DNA from: Rhodobacter sp.
GTDB taxonomy: Bacteria > Pseudomonadota > Alphaproteobacteria > Rhodobacterales > Rhodobacteraceae
DNA length: 64,000 bases
Assembly: GCA_030066215.1 (NCBI GenBank)
Contig: JASJCA010000014.1
Span: forward strand, 24,437-88,436
Direction: 5' to 3'
Shown here: positions 34,292 through 43,336 of the stretch, piece by piece
Numbering within the stretch: the first letter of the stretch is position 1
How the letters are laid out: each line of letters begins with the position of its first letter
Translations under genes and position numbers: made by a program
Notes under the pieces: generated by a model
The model's input: the letters and a program-made list of their open reading frames with translations, nothing else
What the model was told of the DNA's origin: nothing
Database searches by the model: none

Positions 34292-34459
34292 GGGCCCATC
34301 GCCAACCCGCGGGGTGGCGAGCCGACATCTGAACGGCGGCGTTTTATGGCCGCCGAGTCCGTAGGGCATCGAGCGGTGCGAAGGTGTCGACAAATCGCCA
34401 CCCCTCCGGGGCGGGTTGGCGATGGGCACGGCGGCGCTGCGCGCCTTGATTCCGTGCCT
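34292..34459 (-). repeat. Dispersed palindromic intergenic repeat, copy C
   Basis: Reverse orientation relative to copies A, B and D. Read on the minus strand it begins GGCACGGAATCAAGG, then shows GCCCCGGAGGGGTGGCGA, GGCCATAAAACGCC and TCGCCACCCCGCGGGTTGGC. Arms 34296-34321 and 34404-34436 are complementary. It lies between two convergent genes, 134 bp from one stop and 88 bp from the other. Confidence 0.85.
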
Positions 34460-34547
34460 GGCGCGTAGCGCGGGTGAAGCTCTAGGCCAACCTGGACGCG
34501 GCACACAGCGCTCTGCTCTGAAGCCCGCGTCCAGCGCGGCGCACGCC

Positions 34548-35573
34548 TCACGCGGCTCCATACGCCGGTGTCACCAAAACGATCTTGCCGGCGACGCCGC
34601 CCGCCTCGATGCGGTCGTGAGCCGCGCGGGCTTGGGCGAGCGGCAGGATGTCGGCGATGACCGGGCGGATCTTGTCCTCGGCGAGAAGGCCGAAGATCGC
34701 CGCGAGGTCGTCGCGGAACCAGTCGGGGTGGCGCTTGCGCATCGCGCCGATGGAATAGAACGCCGTCGCGCGCCGGTTGGGCAAGAGGTTCCACAGTTTG
34801 ATCCGCAGGAAATCCCAGGCCACGCCGCCGCCGCGGCCGAGCGTGGCGTCGAGAAAGCCGAAGGCGACCAGGATCCCGCCGGGCCGCAGCAGATCGAGCG
34901 AACGGCGAAAGCTCGCTCCGCCGATCGGATCGAAGACCATGTCGAAGCCCTCGCCCGCCTCTGCCCGCAGCCGCGCCGCCAGCCCATCCGGCGCCCGATC
35001 GACCGCGACCCCGCCGAGGTCCTCGATCAGTTGGTGCTTTTCGGGCCGGTCGGTCCCGACCGCGCGCAGGCCGGCCAGCCGCGCCAGCTGCAGCATCGCC
35101 GTGCCCACCGCGCCGCCGGCGCCGTGGATCAACAGGCTCTGGCCGGCCCGGGCCCGCGCCACCCGGTGGAGCATCTGCCACGGCGTGACGAAGGACAGGA
35201 CGCAGGCCACCGCCTGCGCCGGGTCGAGCCCGTCCGGCACTGCGGTCAGCCGGTCCTCGGGCAAACAGAGGTACTCGGCCTGCGCGCCGATGACGGTGAG
35301 GTCGGCGACCATCTGGCCGGGCGCGAACCGCCCCGCCCCCGGGCCGGCCGCATCGACCCGTCCGACCATGTCGTAGCCGAGCGCGAAGGGCGGCCTCGCC
35401 TTCACCTCCGGGTACAGGCCCTTGCGGATCATCACGTCGGTGAACGAAGCGCTGGCGGCCAGCACCTGGACCCGCACCTCGCTCGGGCCGGGCTGCGGCA
35501 GGTCGGGCTCGGTCACCAGTTGCAGCCGCTCGGGCCCGCCGAACCCGGTCAGGAGAACCTTGGTGTTTGCCAT
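34548..35573 (-). CDS. MDR-family quinone oxidoreductase-like protein
   Basis: A 341-residue zinc-independent medium-chain reductase. The GroES-like N-terminal half includes SASFTDVMIRKGLYP and FALGYDMVGRVDAAG. The NADPH-binding motif is LLIHGAGGAVGTAMLQLA near residue 145, followed by DMVFDPIGGASF. The structural and catalytic zinc ligands are absent, as in quinone oxidoreductases and enoyl reductases. The substrate is unknown. The start MANTKVLLTGFGG follows the usual family N-terminus; the frame is open for 35 codons upstream without similarity. Confidence 0.85.
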   Translation of the reverse strand: MANTKVLLTGFGGPERLQLVTEPDLPQPGPSEVRVQVLAASASFTDVMIRKGLYPEVKARPPFALGYDMVGRVDAAGPGAGRFAPGQMVADLTVIGAQAEYLCLPEDRLTAVPDGLDPAQAVACVLSFVTPWQMLHRVARARAGQSLLIHGAGGAVGTAMLQLARLAGLRAVGTDRPEKHQLIEDLGGVAVDRAPDGLAARLRAEAGEGFDMVFDPIGGASFRRSLDLLRPGGILVAFGFLDATLGRGGGVAWDFLRIKLWNLLPNRRATAFYSIGAMRKRHPDWFRDDLAAIFGLLAEDKIRPVIADILPLAQARAAHDRIEAGGVAGKIVLVTPAYGAA

Positions 35574-35742
35574 CCCGGCCCCCTTTCGCGCCCCGCGCCT
35601 CTCCGCATCCAGACTTGCCCCGCGCCGTCGCACCGCGCCTTGACGCCGATCAAAGCCGGCCAGATCGGGGCGCGCCATGCTGCGGGCGGGACTGGCGCTG
35701 TGTGTGGTGTCGGTCTAACCTGGATGCGAACGGGGGACGCCG

Positions 35743-37509
35743 ATGCCAGCCCAGACCGACGCTCAGGTCACCCGCGACCGCCTGGCGATGACGGCTATCG
35801 GCGCGCTCGCCGGGTTCGCCGCCTACGCGCTGGTCGAGATCCTGCCTGACCGGATCGACGACGAGCGGCTGCTTCTGTTCTTGGTCACCGCGACCGGTGG
35901 CTTCTTCGCCGCGCTTCTGGCCGCCGTCGGGCCCTTGAGCCCCGCCCGAGCGTTGATCGCCGCGGCCGTCACCGCGCTGCCGGCGGCTGGACTTTTGACT
36001 TGGGCCAGCACGCGCTACGACGATGTCGAGGACTTCCTCGATACCCTGCACGCACCCGCCGCCTTCGCCTTGATCGTCGCGATCGGCCTGCCGTTCATGA
36101 TCGCCGCGCAGCGCCCGGGCGAGGGCTGGCGTTGTTACCCGACGCTGTTCCGCGAATCCTGGAACATCGTCGTACGCTACGCCGCGGCTTGGCTTTTCAC
36201 CGCGGTCGTCTGGGCGGTGGTCTACCTGTCGGACGCGCTCTTTGGCCTGGTCGGTCTGACCATCATCGAGGACCTCCTCGACATCGAGCCCGTGCCCTAC
36301 CTGGTCACCGGCGCGGTGCTGGGCCTGGCCCTGGCCGTCGTGGTCGAGCTGTCGGATTACGTCTCGCCGTTTTTGATCCTACGGCTCTTGCGCCTGCTTC
36401 TGCCCGTGGTCCTGGTCGTCACCGCGGTGTTCCTGGCCGCGCTGCCGTTCCGCGGGTTGTCGGATCTGTTCGGCGGGTTGTCGGCGGCCGCGACGCTGAT
36501 GGCGATGGCGCTTGGCATCGCGACGCTGATCACATCGGCGCTCGACCGGTCCGACGCGGATGCCGCCGAAGCGCTTGCCCTGCGCGGTTCGGCCCAGCTT
36601 TGCGCCCTGGCGATCCCGGTTCTGGCCGGGCTGGCGCTTTACGCGATCTGGCTGCGCGTCGACGCCTACGGGCTGAGCCCCGACCGCATCGCCGCCGGCT
36701 GCGCCGCGGCGGTCACCCTTGGCTACGGCGTGCTCTACAGCCTCGCCGTTCTGGCCCGCCGCGCCTGGATGGAGCGGATCCGCGGCGCGAATATCGCCAT
36801 GGCGCTAGCCGTCGTCGCCTTGAGCGCGCTGTGGCTGACCCCGGCGTTGAACCCCGAGCGGATGTCGGCGCAAAACCAGATCGCGCGCTTCGCCGCCGGC
36901 AAGGTGGGCGCCGAGCAGCTCGACCTGTGGTTCATCGGTCGCGAGCTTGGCACCGCCGGGCCGCCGGCATTGGAGGCGCTCGCCGCGCTCGACCACCCCC
37001 AGGCCGCCGTGCTCGCCACCCGTATCGCCCGGCTCGACACGGCGCAGAACCGCTACACGTACAATGAGGCCGAAGAGGTCGTCGCGCGCCCCGAACTGAT
37101 TGCCCGCATCGAGGCTCGCGCGGTGGTGTTGCCCGAGGGCGCCACCCCGCCCGATAAGGCGTTCGACAAGATGGGTCCCCGGCAGCTGGAGCTGCGCGCC
37201 GAAGGCTGCGAGCGGGATACTCCCGGCGGCCGGCCTGGCTGCGTCATCGTGGTCGCCGATTTCCTGCCGAGCCGGCCCGGGCCCGAGGCGATGCTGGTCT
37301 GGCTGTCGGGCGCCAGCCGCGCCTCGATCGAGGTGCTTTGGCCCGACACCCAACGCAACGTGGCGCGGCCGCTCTTCGTCGCCGGCAGCCAGGTGCAGGA
37401 CATCACGCCCGAGGCGCTCGACCGGCTGCAGCGCGACGGCGCGAAGGTCGCACCCGCCGAGTTGAATGCGCTGACGATCGGCCGTGCCGAGGTCGTGCTG
37501 CTGCCGTGA
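35743..37509 (+). CDS. DUF4153 membrane protein
   Basis: A 588-residue protein with about 11-12 hydrophobic helices across residues 15-385 and a soluble C-terminal domain of about 200 residues. The first half carries TLFRESWNIVVRYAAAWLFT and the SDALFGLVGL segment, as in DUF4153 proteins of Rhodobacterales. The C-terminal part is probably periplasmic (AEQLDLWFIGRELGTAGPPALE). The family is uncharacterised. It stands alone between the quinone reductase and repeat copy D. Confidence 0.8.
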   Translation: MPAQTDAQVTRDRLAMTAIGALAGFAAYALVEILPDRIDDERLLLFLVTATGGFFAALLAAVGPLSPARALIAAAVTALPAAGLLTWASTRYDDVEDFLDTLHAPAAFALIVAIGLPFMIAAQRPGEGWRCYPTLFRESWNIVVRYAAAWLFTAVVWAVVYLSDALFGLVGLTIIEDLLDIEPVPYLVTGAVLGLALAVVVELSDYVSPFLILRLLRLLLPVVLVVTAVFLAALPFRGLSDLFGGLSAAATLMAMALGIATLITSALDRSDADAAEALALRGSAQLCALAIPVLAGLALYAIWLRVDAYGLSPDRIAAGCAAAVTLGYGVLYSLAVLARRAWMERIRGANIAMALAVVALSALWLTPALNPERMSAQNQIARFAAGKVGAEQLDLWFIGRELGTAGPPALEALAALDHPQAAVLATRIARLDTAQNRYTYNEAEEVVARPELIARIEARAVVLPEGATPPDKAFDKMGPRQLELRAEGCERDTPGGRPGCVIVVADFLPSRPGPEAMLVWLSGASRASIEVLWPDTQRNVARPLFVAGSQVQDITPEALDRLQRDGAKVAPAELNALTIGRAEVVLLP

Positions 37510-37555
37510 TGCCGGGAGCGGGATGGGTCTTCTCGAATTTCGGCGAACCGGCCCC

Positions 37556-37724
37556 GGGCACGGAACCAAGGCCGCAGGCCGCCGTGCCCATCGCCAACCC
37601 GCCCCGAAGGGGTGGCGATTGATTGACACCATCGCACCGCTTGATGCCTTACGGACCGGGCAGCCATAAAGCGCAGCCGTCCAGACGTCGGTTCGCCACC
37701 CCGCGGGTCGGCGATGTGCCCGGC
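37556..37724 (+). repeat. Dispersed palindromic intergenic repeat, copy D
   Basis: Starts CGGGCACGGAACCAAGGCCG and continues with GTGCCCATCGCCAACCCGCC, GAAGGGGTGGCGATTG, GCAGCCATAAAGCGCAG and TCGCCACCCCGCGGGTCGGC. The inner arms GGGGTGGCGA and TCGCCACCCC are exact complements. It begins 46 bp after the DUF4153 stop and ends 134 bp before the H-NOX gene. Confidence 0.85.
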
Positions 37725-37858
37725 TCCGGACATTGAATGATGTGTTCGTGCCAGGCCAAATCCAAAGGCAGGCATCGCCGCCAATAGCATTCATGCGCTA
37801 GCGGTTTTTTAACCCGGCCACGGTACCGATGCCGCCAGACATCGAGAGAGGCGGCGCC

Positions 37859-38446
37859 ATGCACGGTCTGATCAACCGGTCGATCCAATGTTTCCTCCGG
37901 GACACCTATGGGGCCGAGGCCTGGACCCAGATTGCTCAGCTCTCCGGTACTGACGAGGCAGGGTTCGAGGCTATGCTCCTCTACGACGATGCCGCCACCG
38001 GCGCCGTCCTGGATGCGGCCGCCAAACACCTGGAAAAACCGCACGACATGCTGTTGGAAGATCTGGGCACCTACCTGGTCTCCAACCCGCAGATCGAGGC
38101 GGTGCGGCGGCTGCTGCGCTTCGGCGGCGCCAGCTTCGTCGACTTTCTGCATTCATTGGACGAATTGCACGACCGTGCGCGCCTGGCGGTGCCCGATCTC
38201 GACATGCCCGCGCTCGAGATGCGCGATCACGGGGGCGGCGCCTGGTCGATCGCGGTGACGCATCCGCATCCGGGCTTCGGCCACGTCATGGTCGGCGTCC
38301 TGCGGGCCATGGCCGACGATTACGGCGCGCTGGTGCTGTTGGACCATCAGGGACGCGTGGACAAGGCTGAAATCATCCGAGTGGAGCTGCTTGAGGCGAG
38401 CTTTGCCGAAGGCCGCGATTTTCATCTGGGGCTGCGCGCATCATGA
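37859..38446 (+). CDS. H-NOX (haem NO/O2-binding) domain protein with degenerate YxSxR
   Basis: A 195-residue H-NOX-fold sensor. The N-terminal helices MHGLINRSIQCFLRD and LEDLGTYLVSNPQIEAV match the family, and the proximal haem ligand is His104 in LDELHDRARL. The haem-propionate motif YxSxR, expected near residues 131-136, is replaced by AVTHP in SIAVTHPHPG: only the Ser/Thr position is similar. Haem binding is therefore plausible through His104 but may be weakened or altered. The gene overlaps the following GGDEF gene by 4 bp, the standard arrangement for NO-controlled cyclic-di-GMP synthesis. The ATG at 37859 is the canonical start. Confidence 0.8.
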   Translation: MHGLINRSIQCFLRDTYGAEAWTQIAQLSGTDEAGFEAMLLYDDAATGAVLDAAAKHLEKPHDMLLEDLGTYLVSNPQIEAVRRLLRFGGASFVDFLHSLDELHDRARLAVPDLDMPALEMRDHGGGAWSIAVTHPHPGFGHVMVGVLRAMADDYGALVLLDHQGRVDKAEIIRVELLEASFAEGRDFHLGLRAS

Positions 38447-39465
38447 CCGTTCATATCACGCCGAAAATCACTCTGTCTTTGCCGTCGTTGGCGGCGCTGA
38501 TGCCCATGGGTCTGGTCGTTGGACCGACCGGCCATATCGTGCAAATCGGCCCAACACTGGCCAAGCTGCGACCAGAGCGCGACCTTTTGGGGCAGCGGTT
38601 TCTGGAGCTTTTCGAACTCAAGCGACCGCGCCACGTCGTGAACATGGGGCACCTCAAGGCGGCAGCGGGCGCGCCGCTCAGCCTGCGGTTCCGCGACAAC
38701 CCGCGGTCCGAGCTGAAGGGGCTCGCGGTGGCGCTCGAGGGCGAGGGCGGTCTGCTGGTCAACCTATCCTTCGGTATCGCGGCGGTCGAGGCGGTCGGCA
38801 CCTATCAACTGTCGAGCAGCGATTTCCCGGCGACCGACTTGACCGTCGAGATGCTCTACCTGGTTGAAGCCAACGCCGCGGTGCACGCGGTGTCGCAAGA
38901 CTTGCTGAGCCGGCTCGACAGCGCCAAGGTCGCAGCGCAGGAACAGGCCTTTACCGACACGCTGACCGGGCTGAGGAACCGCCGGGCAATGGACATGGTG
39001 CTGGGCCGCTATGCTCGGCGGCGCGACAGCTTTGCGCTGATGCACTTGGACCTCGACCATTTCAAGGCGGTCAACGACACGCTGGGCCACGCCGCAGGCG
39101 ATCACGTGCTGCAAGAGGTGGCGAAGATCCTGGTCGAAGAGACCCGCGCCGAGGACACGGTGGTGCGCCTTGGCGGCGACGAATTCCTGATGATCTTCCA
39201 CAATCTCACCCGCCCCGACCAACTGACCCGCATCGCCGAGCGGCTCTTGGAGCGGTTGGAGGCGCCGATCATGTTCGGTACGGATCCCTGCGCAATTTCG
39301 GGCAGCATCGGTATCACCACGTCGGACACCTATACCGACATCGATGCCGACAAGATGTTGCATGACGTTGACATGGCGCTTTACGCCTCCAAACACGCCG
39401 GCCGCGCGCAGCACACCTTCGTGGGCGAACCAGCCACCTCTGAAGGCCATGACACGGTTCATTGA
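38443..39465 (+). CDS. Diguanylate cyclase paired with H-NOX
   Basis: A 340-residue protein. Residues 1-130 form an H-NOX-associated/PAS-like sensor partner (LMPMGLVVGPTGHIVQIGP), residues 145-170 a short coiled coil (LDSAKVAAQEQAF), and residues 172-330 a GGDEF domain. The active site reads RLGGDEF and the inhibition site RxxD is RAED five residues upstream, so it should make cyclic-di-GMP under product feedback. It is cytoplasmic with no membrane helix. The ATGA overlap with the H-NOX gene indicates a working pair. Confidence 0.87.
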   Translation: MTVHITPKITLSLPSLAALMPMGLVVGPTGHIVQIGPTLAKLRPERDLLGQRFLELFELKRPRHVVNMGHLKAAAGAPLSLRFRDNPRSELKGLAVALEGEGGLLVNLSFGIAAVEAVGTYQLSSSDFPATDLTVEMLYLVEANAAVHAVSQDLLSRLDSAKVAAQEQAFTDTLTGLRNRRAMDMVLGRYARRRDSFALMHLDLDHFKAVNDTLGHAAGDHVLQEVAKILVEETRAEDTVVRLGGDEFLMIFHNLTRPDQLTRIAERLLERLEAPIMFGTDPCAISGSIGITTSDTYTDIDADKMLHDVDMALYASKHAGRAQHTFVGEPATSEGHDTVH

Positions 39466-40337
39466 ACGGGTGTCCTCGTCCATCAGGCAGTTGGTGGATT
39501 TGGGGCGTGGTAGTCAGGTCTGCAGCCGCGACTTGGGTTTGCGGTTCCGGCAACGATCCGAGGTGGACGTGTCCGGGAGTGGACGTGACGGGCACTCGCC
39601 ACGAACCGCCATCTGAAGGCAAATTGCGCTTAGAGACGGGTTTGGAAACGCGGTGCGTAAGCCCCTTCAATGGGATTGACCGCAACCTCACCAACGATCG
39701 CCCCTGGCCCATCCGGCCATCAATTTACTCCTGACGCCTTGCACCTCGGGCGCGTGGTATTGCGAATGGCCGTTCGGCTGCCGATCGGTGTTGGGCCCAA
39801 TCCGATTGACCATCTACCGGCGCGCCTGCCGCGCCGCCACGCCTGCAAAGCCGATCCCTGCGGCGCGTTCGGAAATTGGTCTGGAACTTGGCGTGTTTCA
39901 TTCCGCTATTCCGTCCCGGTAAACCTGAGATGTTGCGACGGCTCCATTCGGCCTACCGAAGTCCGGAAATGGGGGTGAATTGACGCCGGAGCCGGAACGG
40001 CGAACGAATTCCGCGCACACGCACGCAAAACGGTCCCGGCGTGAAGCGATCGCCGAGTGCTTCGAACGCGGTCCAGGGGGAGAGGTCGGCCAAGAGTGCC
40101 AGCATCCACGGTGCCGCGCCGTGGCCGAGACCGATCACCAAGGGTGCGCCCAGGGAGCTGCCTGGGCATATATGACCGCCGCCGTATTGGGATCGATCGC
40201 CTGGGCCTCCGCATCGAAGAGCCGGAGCATGAAGGCGTTTTGACCGAATTCACCCTCGTTTGTACCGGAAAGCGTTGCCGCACACCGCGCCAGCCCTTTT
40301 GCCGCCTATGTGAGTGTGAGTGGTGGCAAATTCGCCC
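39466..40337. other. 870-bp region with no intact gene
   Basis: Between the GGDEF gene and the minus-strand Rap1a-like gene. Base composition is lower in GC than the flanks. No complete reading frame has a ribosome-binding site or family similarity. The right half carries the frame-shifted fragment described at 39953-40267; the left half shows nothing recognisable. Confidence 0.5.
39953..40267 (-). pseudogene. Possible frame-shifted gene remnant
   Basis: Read on the minus strand, one frame gives NAFMLRLFDAEAQAIDPN, then AAVIYAQAAPWAHPW before a stop at 40135. The overlapping next frame continues sensibly with VIGLGHGAAPWMLALLADLS, then WTAFEALGDRF and PFCVRVRGI. Together they look like one protein broken by a frameshift near 40138. 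No family is recognised and the start is missing. Confidence 0.3.
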
Positions 40338-40703
40338 TTAACTGCAGGCGAAGCTGTCCTTGAGCGTGGCCAGCACGGCATCGGCGGCGGACATCGCCTT
40401 ACGGGCGCTGAAGTCGCCGTAGATCCAGCGGATATAGGCCCAGCGAACCTCGTCGGCGACGTTTTGCGCGGGCGGGCAGATCTCGGTGCCGGCGCCGGCC
40501 ATGCCAGTTGCGGTCAGCGCCTCGACGAAGCCCAGCATGTATTGCTCACACTCGGTCTCGGCCGCCGCGCCGCCGCGCGCGTCGTTGTCGGCGTCCTGGC
40601 AGGTCTGCATCAGCTCGGCGGCCATGTAGCCCGAAGCGTGCGAGCCGGCGAGCGCGGGGGTAGCCAGCATCAGGGCGGCGGTGGCGGTGATCAGAAGGCG
40701 CAT
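40338..40703 (-). CDS. Small exported protein, Rap1a/Tai-like
   Basis: A 121-residue secreted protein. The signal peptide is MRLLITATAALMLATPALA. The mature part of about 100 residues has four cysteines (TCQD, ECEQ, EICPP and a terminal FACS) and the pattern CEQYMLGFVEALT, then EVRWAYIRWI. This resembles the Rap1a/Tai domain, known as an immunity fold but also common in unrelated exported proteins. It follows the 12-haem cytochrome gene by 61 bp on the same strand and is probably co-expressed. No effector gene is nearby, so an immunity role is doubtful. Confidence 0.6.
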   Translation of the reverse strand: MRLLITATAALMLATPALAGSHASGYMAAELMQTCQDADNDARGGAAAETECEQYMLGFVEALTATGMAGAGTEICPPAQNVADEVRWAYIRWIYGDFSARKAMSAADAVLATLKDSFACS

Positions 40704-40764
40704 CTGTCTGCTCCCGGTCATGTCTTGGGTCGGCCCGGCCGATGGACGGCCAGACCGGCGACGC

Positions 40765-43113
40765 CTATTCGGCTTCCTTCTCGGCCAGCGCGTGGATGGC
40801 GTCGTCCATCCGCTGCTGGTGCTCGACGTTGTTGACGAAGGCCTCGGAGTTCACCGCGCCCCAGATCTCTTCGTCGGTCATGTTCTGGTGGCAGCCCATG
40901 CAGAGCCCGGTGCGTTCCATCTTGTCGCGGGTTTCCTGCGGCAGCGGGCCGGTGAGCGGCCAGTGCGAACCGACGGTCACCAGCTGCTGGCCGTCCTCGG
41001 TGACGATCCGGCTGAGATCGTGGTCGAGCGACGGGATCGGCTGCGACTGCAATTGGGTCTGCTCGGGGATCAGCACACCGAGCGCGGTCTTGACGTCGAC
41101 GGTGAAGCCGTTCTCGTAGCCCTTCAGGAAACGCCCGCCGGAGATGCCGTAGCCCAAGGCCTTGGGGTTGTTGTGGCAGCTCTCGCAGCTCCGCGCCTCG
41201 CGGCCTGCCGTGTGCGGCTGCACCGCGGCGTGGTCGAGGCCCTTGGTGCCGCCGGCATCCGGCGTCATCCAGGTCTCGTTGTGCACCACCGTGTTGCCGT
41301 CCTTGTCGATCACCGTGGTGATCACCTGGCAGCCGGGCATCAGTGGGCTGACGCGGCCTTCGCCGTTGATGCCGAGCGTCGGCTCTTCCCACCGCAGGTA
41401 GCTGCGGGTTTCGCTGACCTTGCCGGGCGAGGTCAGGCCGTTGGTGCCAAGCTCGGCGTCCGCGGTCAGGCCGTTGTCGGCGCGGGCGTTGGCGTTGGTG
41501 ATCCAGTCGACATCCGTCTTGCCCTCGGAATAGTCGACCGTGATGTGGCAGCCGTAGCATTGCGGCGCCCAGTCGGCGTGACAGGCGTAGCATTCCATCG
41601 ATTCCATGTGCTGGCCGACGGACATCATTGCGACCTCGGCATTGGGCGACTTCCAGGTGCCGTCGATGGCGATCTGCTTCAGCACCGGGATCTCGAATTC
41701 AAGCCCGCTGGCGGAATGCAGGATCACCTTGTCGCCGCGCTTGACCACATTGCCGTAGGGGTTGCCGCGGGCGGTCAGCAGATAGCCGTCTTCGGGCTCG
41801 TAGACCTCGGCGAAGTATTGCTCGTCGGTGAGGTCCTCGGTCAGCCCGCGCGGCTCGTCGCTGATTTCCTGCTGGAACTCCTCGCCATGACCCAAGGGCA
41901 GTTCCCAGGGGAACTTGGTCACGGTGCCGTGGCAGTCTTCGCATTCGATTTCGACCTGGGCCAGCGTGGTGCCGGGCAGGTTGCCGTCGCCGTGCATGTC
42001 GATCGAGGTGTGGCAGTCCTGGCAGAGCATACCGCCTTCGGGGTTCCCTTCCCGCGATTGCACCTGGTGGTGCAGGTCGTCCTTGATGAACAGGTAATTC
42101 TTGGTGTGGAGCTTCGGCTGCTTGCCGCCGGTTTCGTTGTAGGGCGAACCATAGGGGAACTCCATGATCCCCTGATAGCTGACGCCGATCCGCTTGCCGC
42201 GGTTGTGACAGCTGACGCAGGACTCGGTCGGGATGCCGGAATAGGTCACGTCGCCGTGGGTGACGACGGATTTACGCGAGCCCTGCATCTGATGGGTCAA
42301 GAGCCGCCCGGGCTGGTCCTTCGGAATGGTCGGGTCGTTGCCTTCGTAGAAGCCTTCGTTCGAGTAGGGCACGTGGCAGGACGAGCAGCCGGCGCCGCGG
42401 TAGTCGCCGCGCTTTTCGCGGCCGTTGACGCCCACATGGCAGCGCTGGCACTGCTGGCGCGAATAGGTGATGCCGGCCAGGTTGGGATGCTGGCTGATCG
42501 CGTTCACGTCGACTTCCGGAACCTGCTCCATGCTGTCGGGCATCTGGTCGGGGTGCGCCTCGGCGAAGGCGACCATGTATGCTTTATAGGCGTCGGTGCC
42601 GACCGAGGGTTCGGGCCCGTCGTCGTCGGTCAGCGTGTAGTTGCCGTAGACCGAGCGGTGGGTGTCGATCACGCCCCAGGACCAGAGGTTGCCCTGCAGC
42701 TTGCCGGCCTCGGTGTTCATCAGCGACTTGATCACCCGCTCGGCATAGCCGTCGTGGCACTGGCCGCAGGAGCGGTCGGCGATCCAGACCGCGCCCGGGT
42801 CGGGGTAGAAGGTGTGCGGCCCGCCATCCTCGGCCAGCAAGGCTACGGTGCCCGAATGCGCCTCGTCCGCCGTCAGACCCTGGGGGTTGCCGCCGTGGCA
42901 GACGACGCAGCCTTCAGGATCGCCGTAATCCGGGCCCATCGCCTGGATTGTCTCCATCATCACGCCGGTGGTGAAATCCTCGATGCCCTCGTGGCACGAC
43001 AGACAGCCCTTTTCGGCCGCCATTTCCGGCGTCACCTCGTCGGGTACGTCCTGGGCCTGGGCGATCAGGGTGCCGGCGAACAGGACGGTGAGGGTCAGGA
43101 TGAGGCGTTGCAA
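40765..43113 (-). CDS. Periplasmic dodecahaem cytochrome c
   Basis: About 782 residues with a Sec signal (QRLILTLTVLFAGTLIAQAQ) and twelve CxxCH haem sites, in order CLSCH, CVVCH, CGQCH, CQRCH, CSSCH, CVSCH, CQDCH, CEDCH, CYACH, CYGCH, CESCH, CMGCH. No CxxCK or other atypical site and no membrane helix beyond the signal are present, so the product is a soluble periplasmic multihaem protein. I do not recognise the exact family or reaction. The start is uncertain: a TTG at 43113 has GGGGAG about 8 bp upstream, and a GTG at 43140 is in frame. It is divergent from an FNR-like gene and ccmFHI. Confidence 0.85.
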   Translation of the reverse strand: MQRLILTLTVLFAGTLIAQAQDVPDEVTPEMAAEKGCLSCHEGIEDFTTGVMMETIQAMGPDYGDPEGCVVCHGGNPQGLTADEAHSGTVALLAEDGGPHTFYPDPGAVWIADRSCGQCHDGYAERVIKSLMNTEAGKLQGNLWSWGVIDTHRSVYGNYTLTDDDGPEPSVGTDAYKAYMVAFAEAHPDQMPDSMEQVPEVDVNAISQHPNLAGITYSRQQCQRCHVGVNGREKRGDYRGAGCSSCHVPYSNEGFYEGNDPTIPKDQPGRLLTHQMQGSRKSVVTHGDVTYSGIPTESCVSCHNRGKRIGVSYQGIMEFPYGSPYNETGGKQPKLHTKNYLFIKDDLHHQVQSREGNPEGGMLCQDCHTSIDMHGDGNLPGTTLAQVEIECEDCHGTVTKFPWELPLGHGEEFQQEISDEPRGLTEDLTDEQYFAEVYEPEDGYLLTARGNPYGNVVKRGDKVILHSASGLEFEIPVLKQIAIDGTWKSPNAEVAMMSVGQHMESMECYACHADWAPQCYGCHITVDYSEGKTDVDWITNANARADNGLTADAELGTNGLTSPGKVSETRSYLRWEEPTLGINGEGRVSPLMPGCQVITTVIDKDGNTVVHNETWMTPDAGGTKGLDHAAVQPHTAGREARSCESCHNNPKALGYGISGGRFLKGYENGFTVDVKTALGVLIPEQTQLQSQPIPSLDHDLSRIVTEDGQQLVTVGSHWPLTGPLPQETRDKMERTGLCMGCHQNMTDEEIWGAVNSEAFVNNVEHQQRMDDAIHALAEKEAE

Positions 43114-43180
43114 CGGAATCACTCCCCGGACAGAATCCACGTGTCATCCGAACGGTAACGCCGCTGTGATCCGCCCCGCC

Positions 43181-43194
43181 CTGACATTTGTCAG
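43181..43194. promoter_or_regulatory. Perfect palindrome CTGACATTTGTCAG
   Basis: A 6-2-6 palindrome, 67 bp upstream of the cytochrome start chosen here and 143 bp upstream of the regulator gene. It could be an operator for a dimeric regulator. It does not match the TTGAT-type FNR half-site. Confidence 0.45.
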
Positions 43195-43244
43195 AAAGCC
43201 GCCGATTCCGGATCACATTCGTTTTTTCGAATAGGATCAGCGCC

Positions 43245-43258
43245 TTGATCCATCTCAA
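43245..43258. promoter_or_regulatory. FNR-type box TTGAT-N4-CTCAA
   Basis: TTGATCCATCTCAA differs from the FNR consensus TTGAT-N4-ATCAA at one position. It is in the spacer between the divergent 12-haem cytochrome gene and the FNR-like regulator gene, whose recognition helix has the FNR ETxSR pattern. It could serve either direction; the orientation cannot be settled from sequence. Confidence 0.65.
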
Positions 43259-43336
43259 AGATGGGCCGGGCGGGCAGCTTTAGGGTGGCTGGAAATTCAT
43301 AAAGCCAGCCAGCGATTTGCCAGCACGTGGGGGGAC

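Noticed and set aside
40338..40703. A toxin-immunity (T6SS Tai-type) gene
   Set aside because: The Rap1a/Tai resemblance is weak, no effector gene is nearby, and its place behind the cytochrome gene gives a better explanation as an exported accessory protein.
40681..43158. An open frame of about 825 codons on the plus strand
   Set aside because: It is exactly antisense to the 12-haem cytochrome gene, whose twelve CxxCH motifs prove the minus strand is coding.
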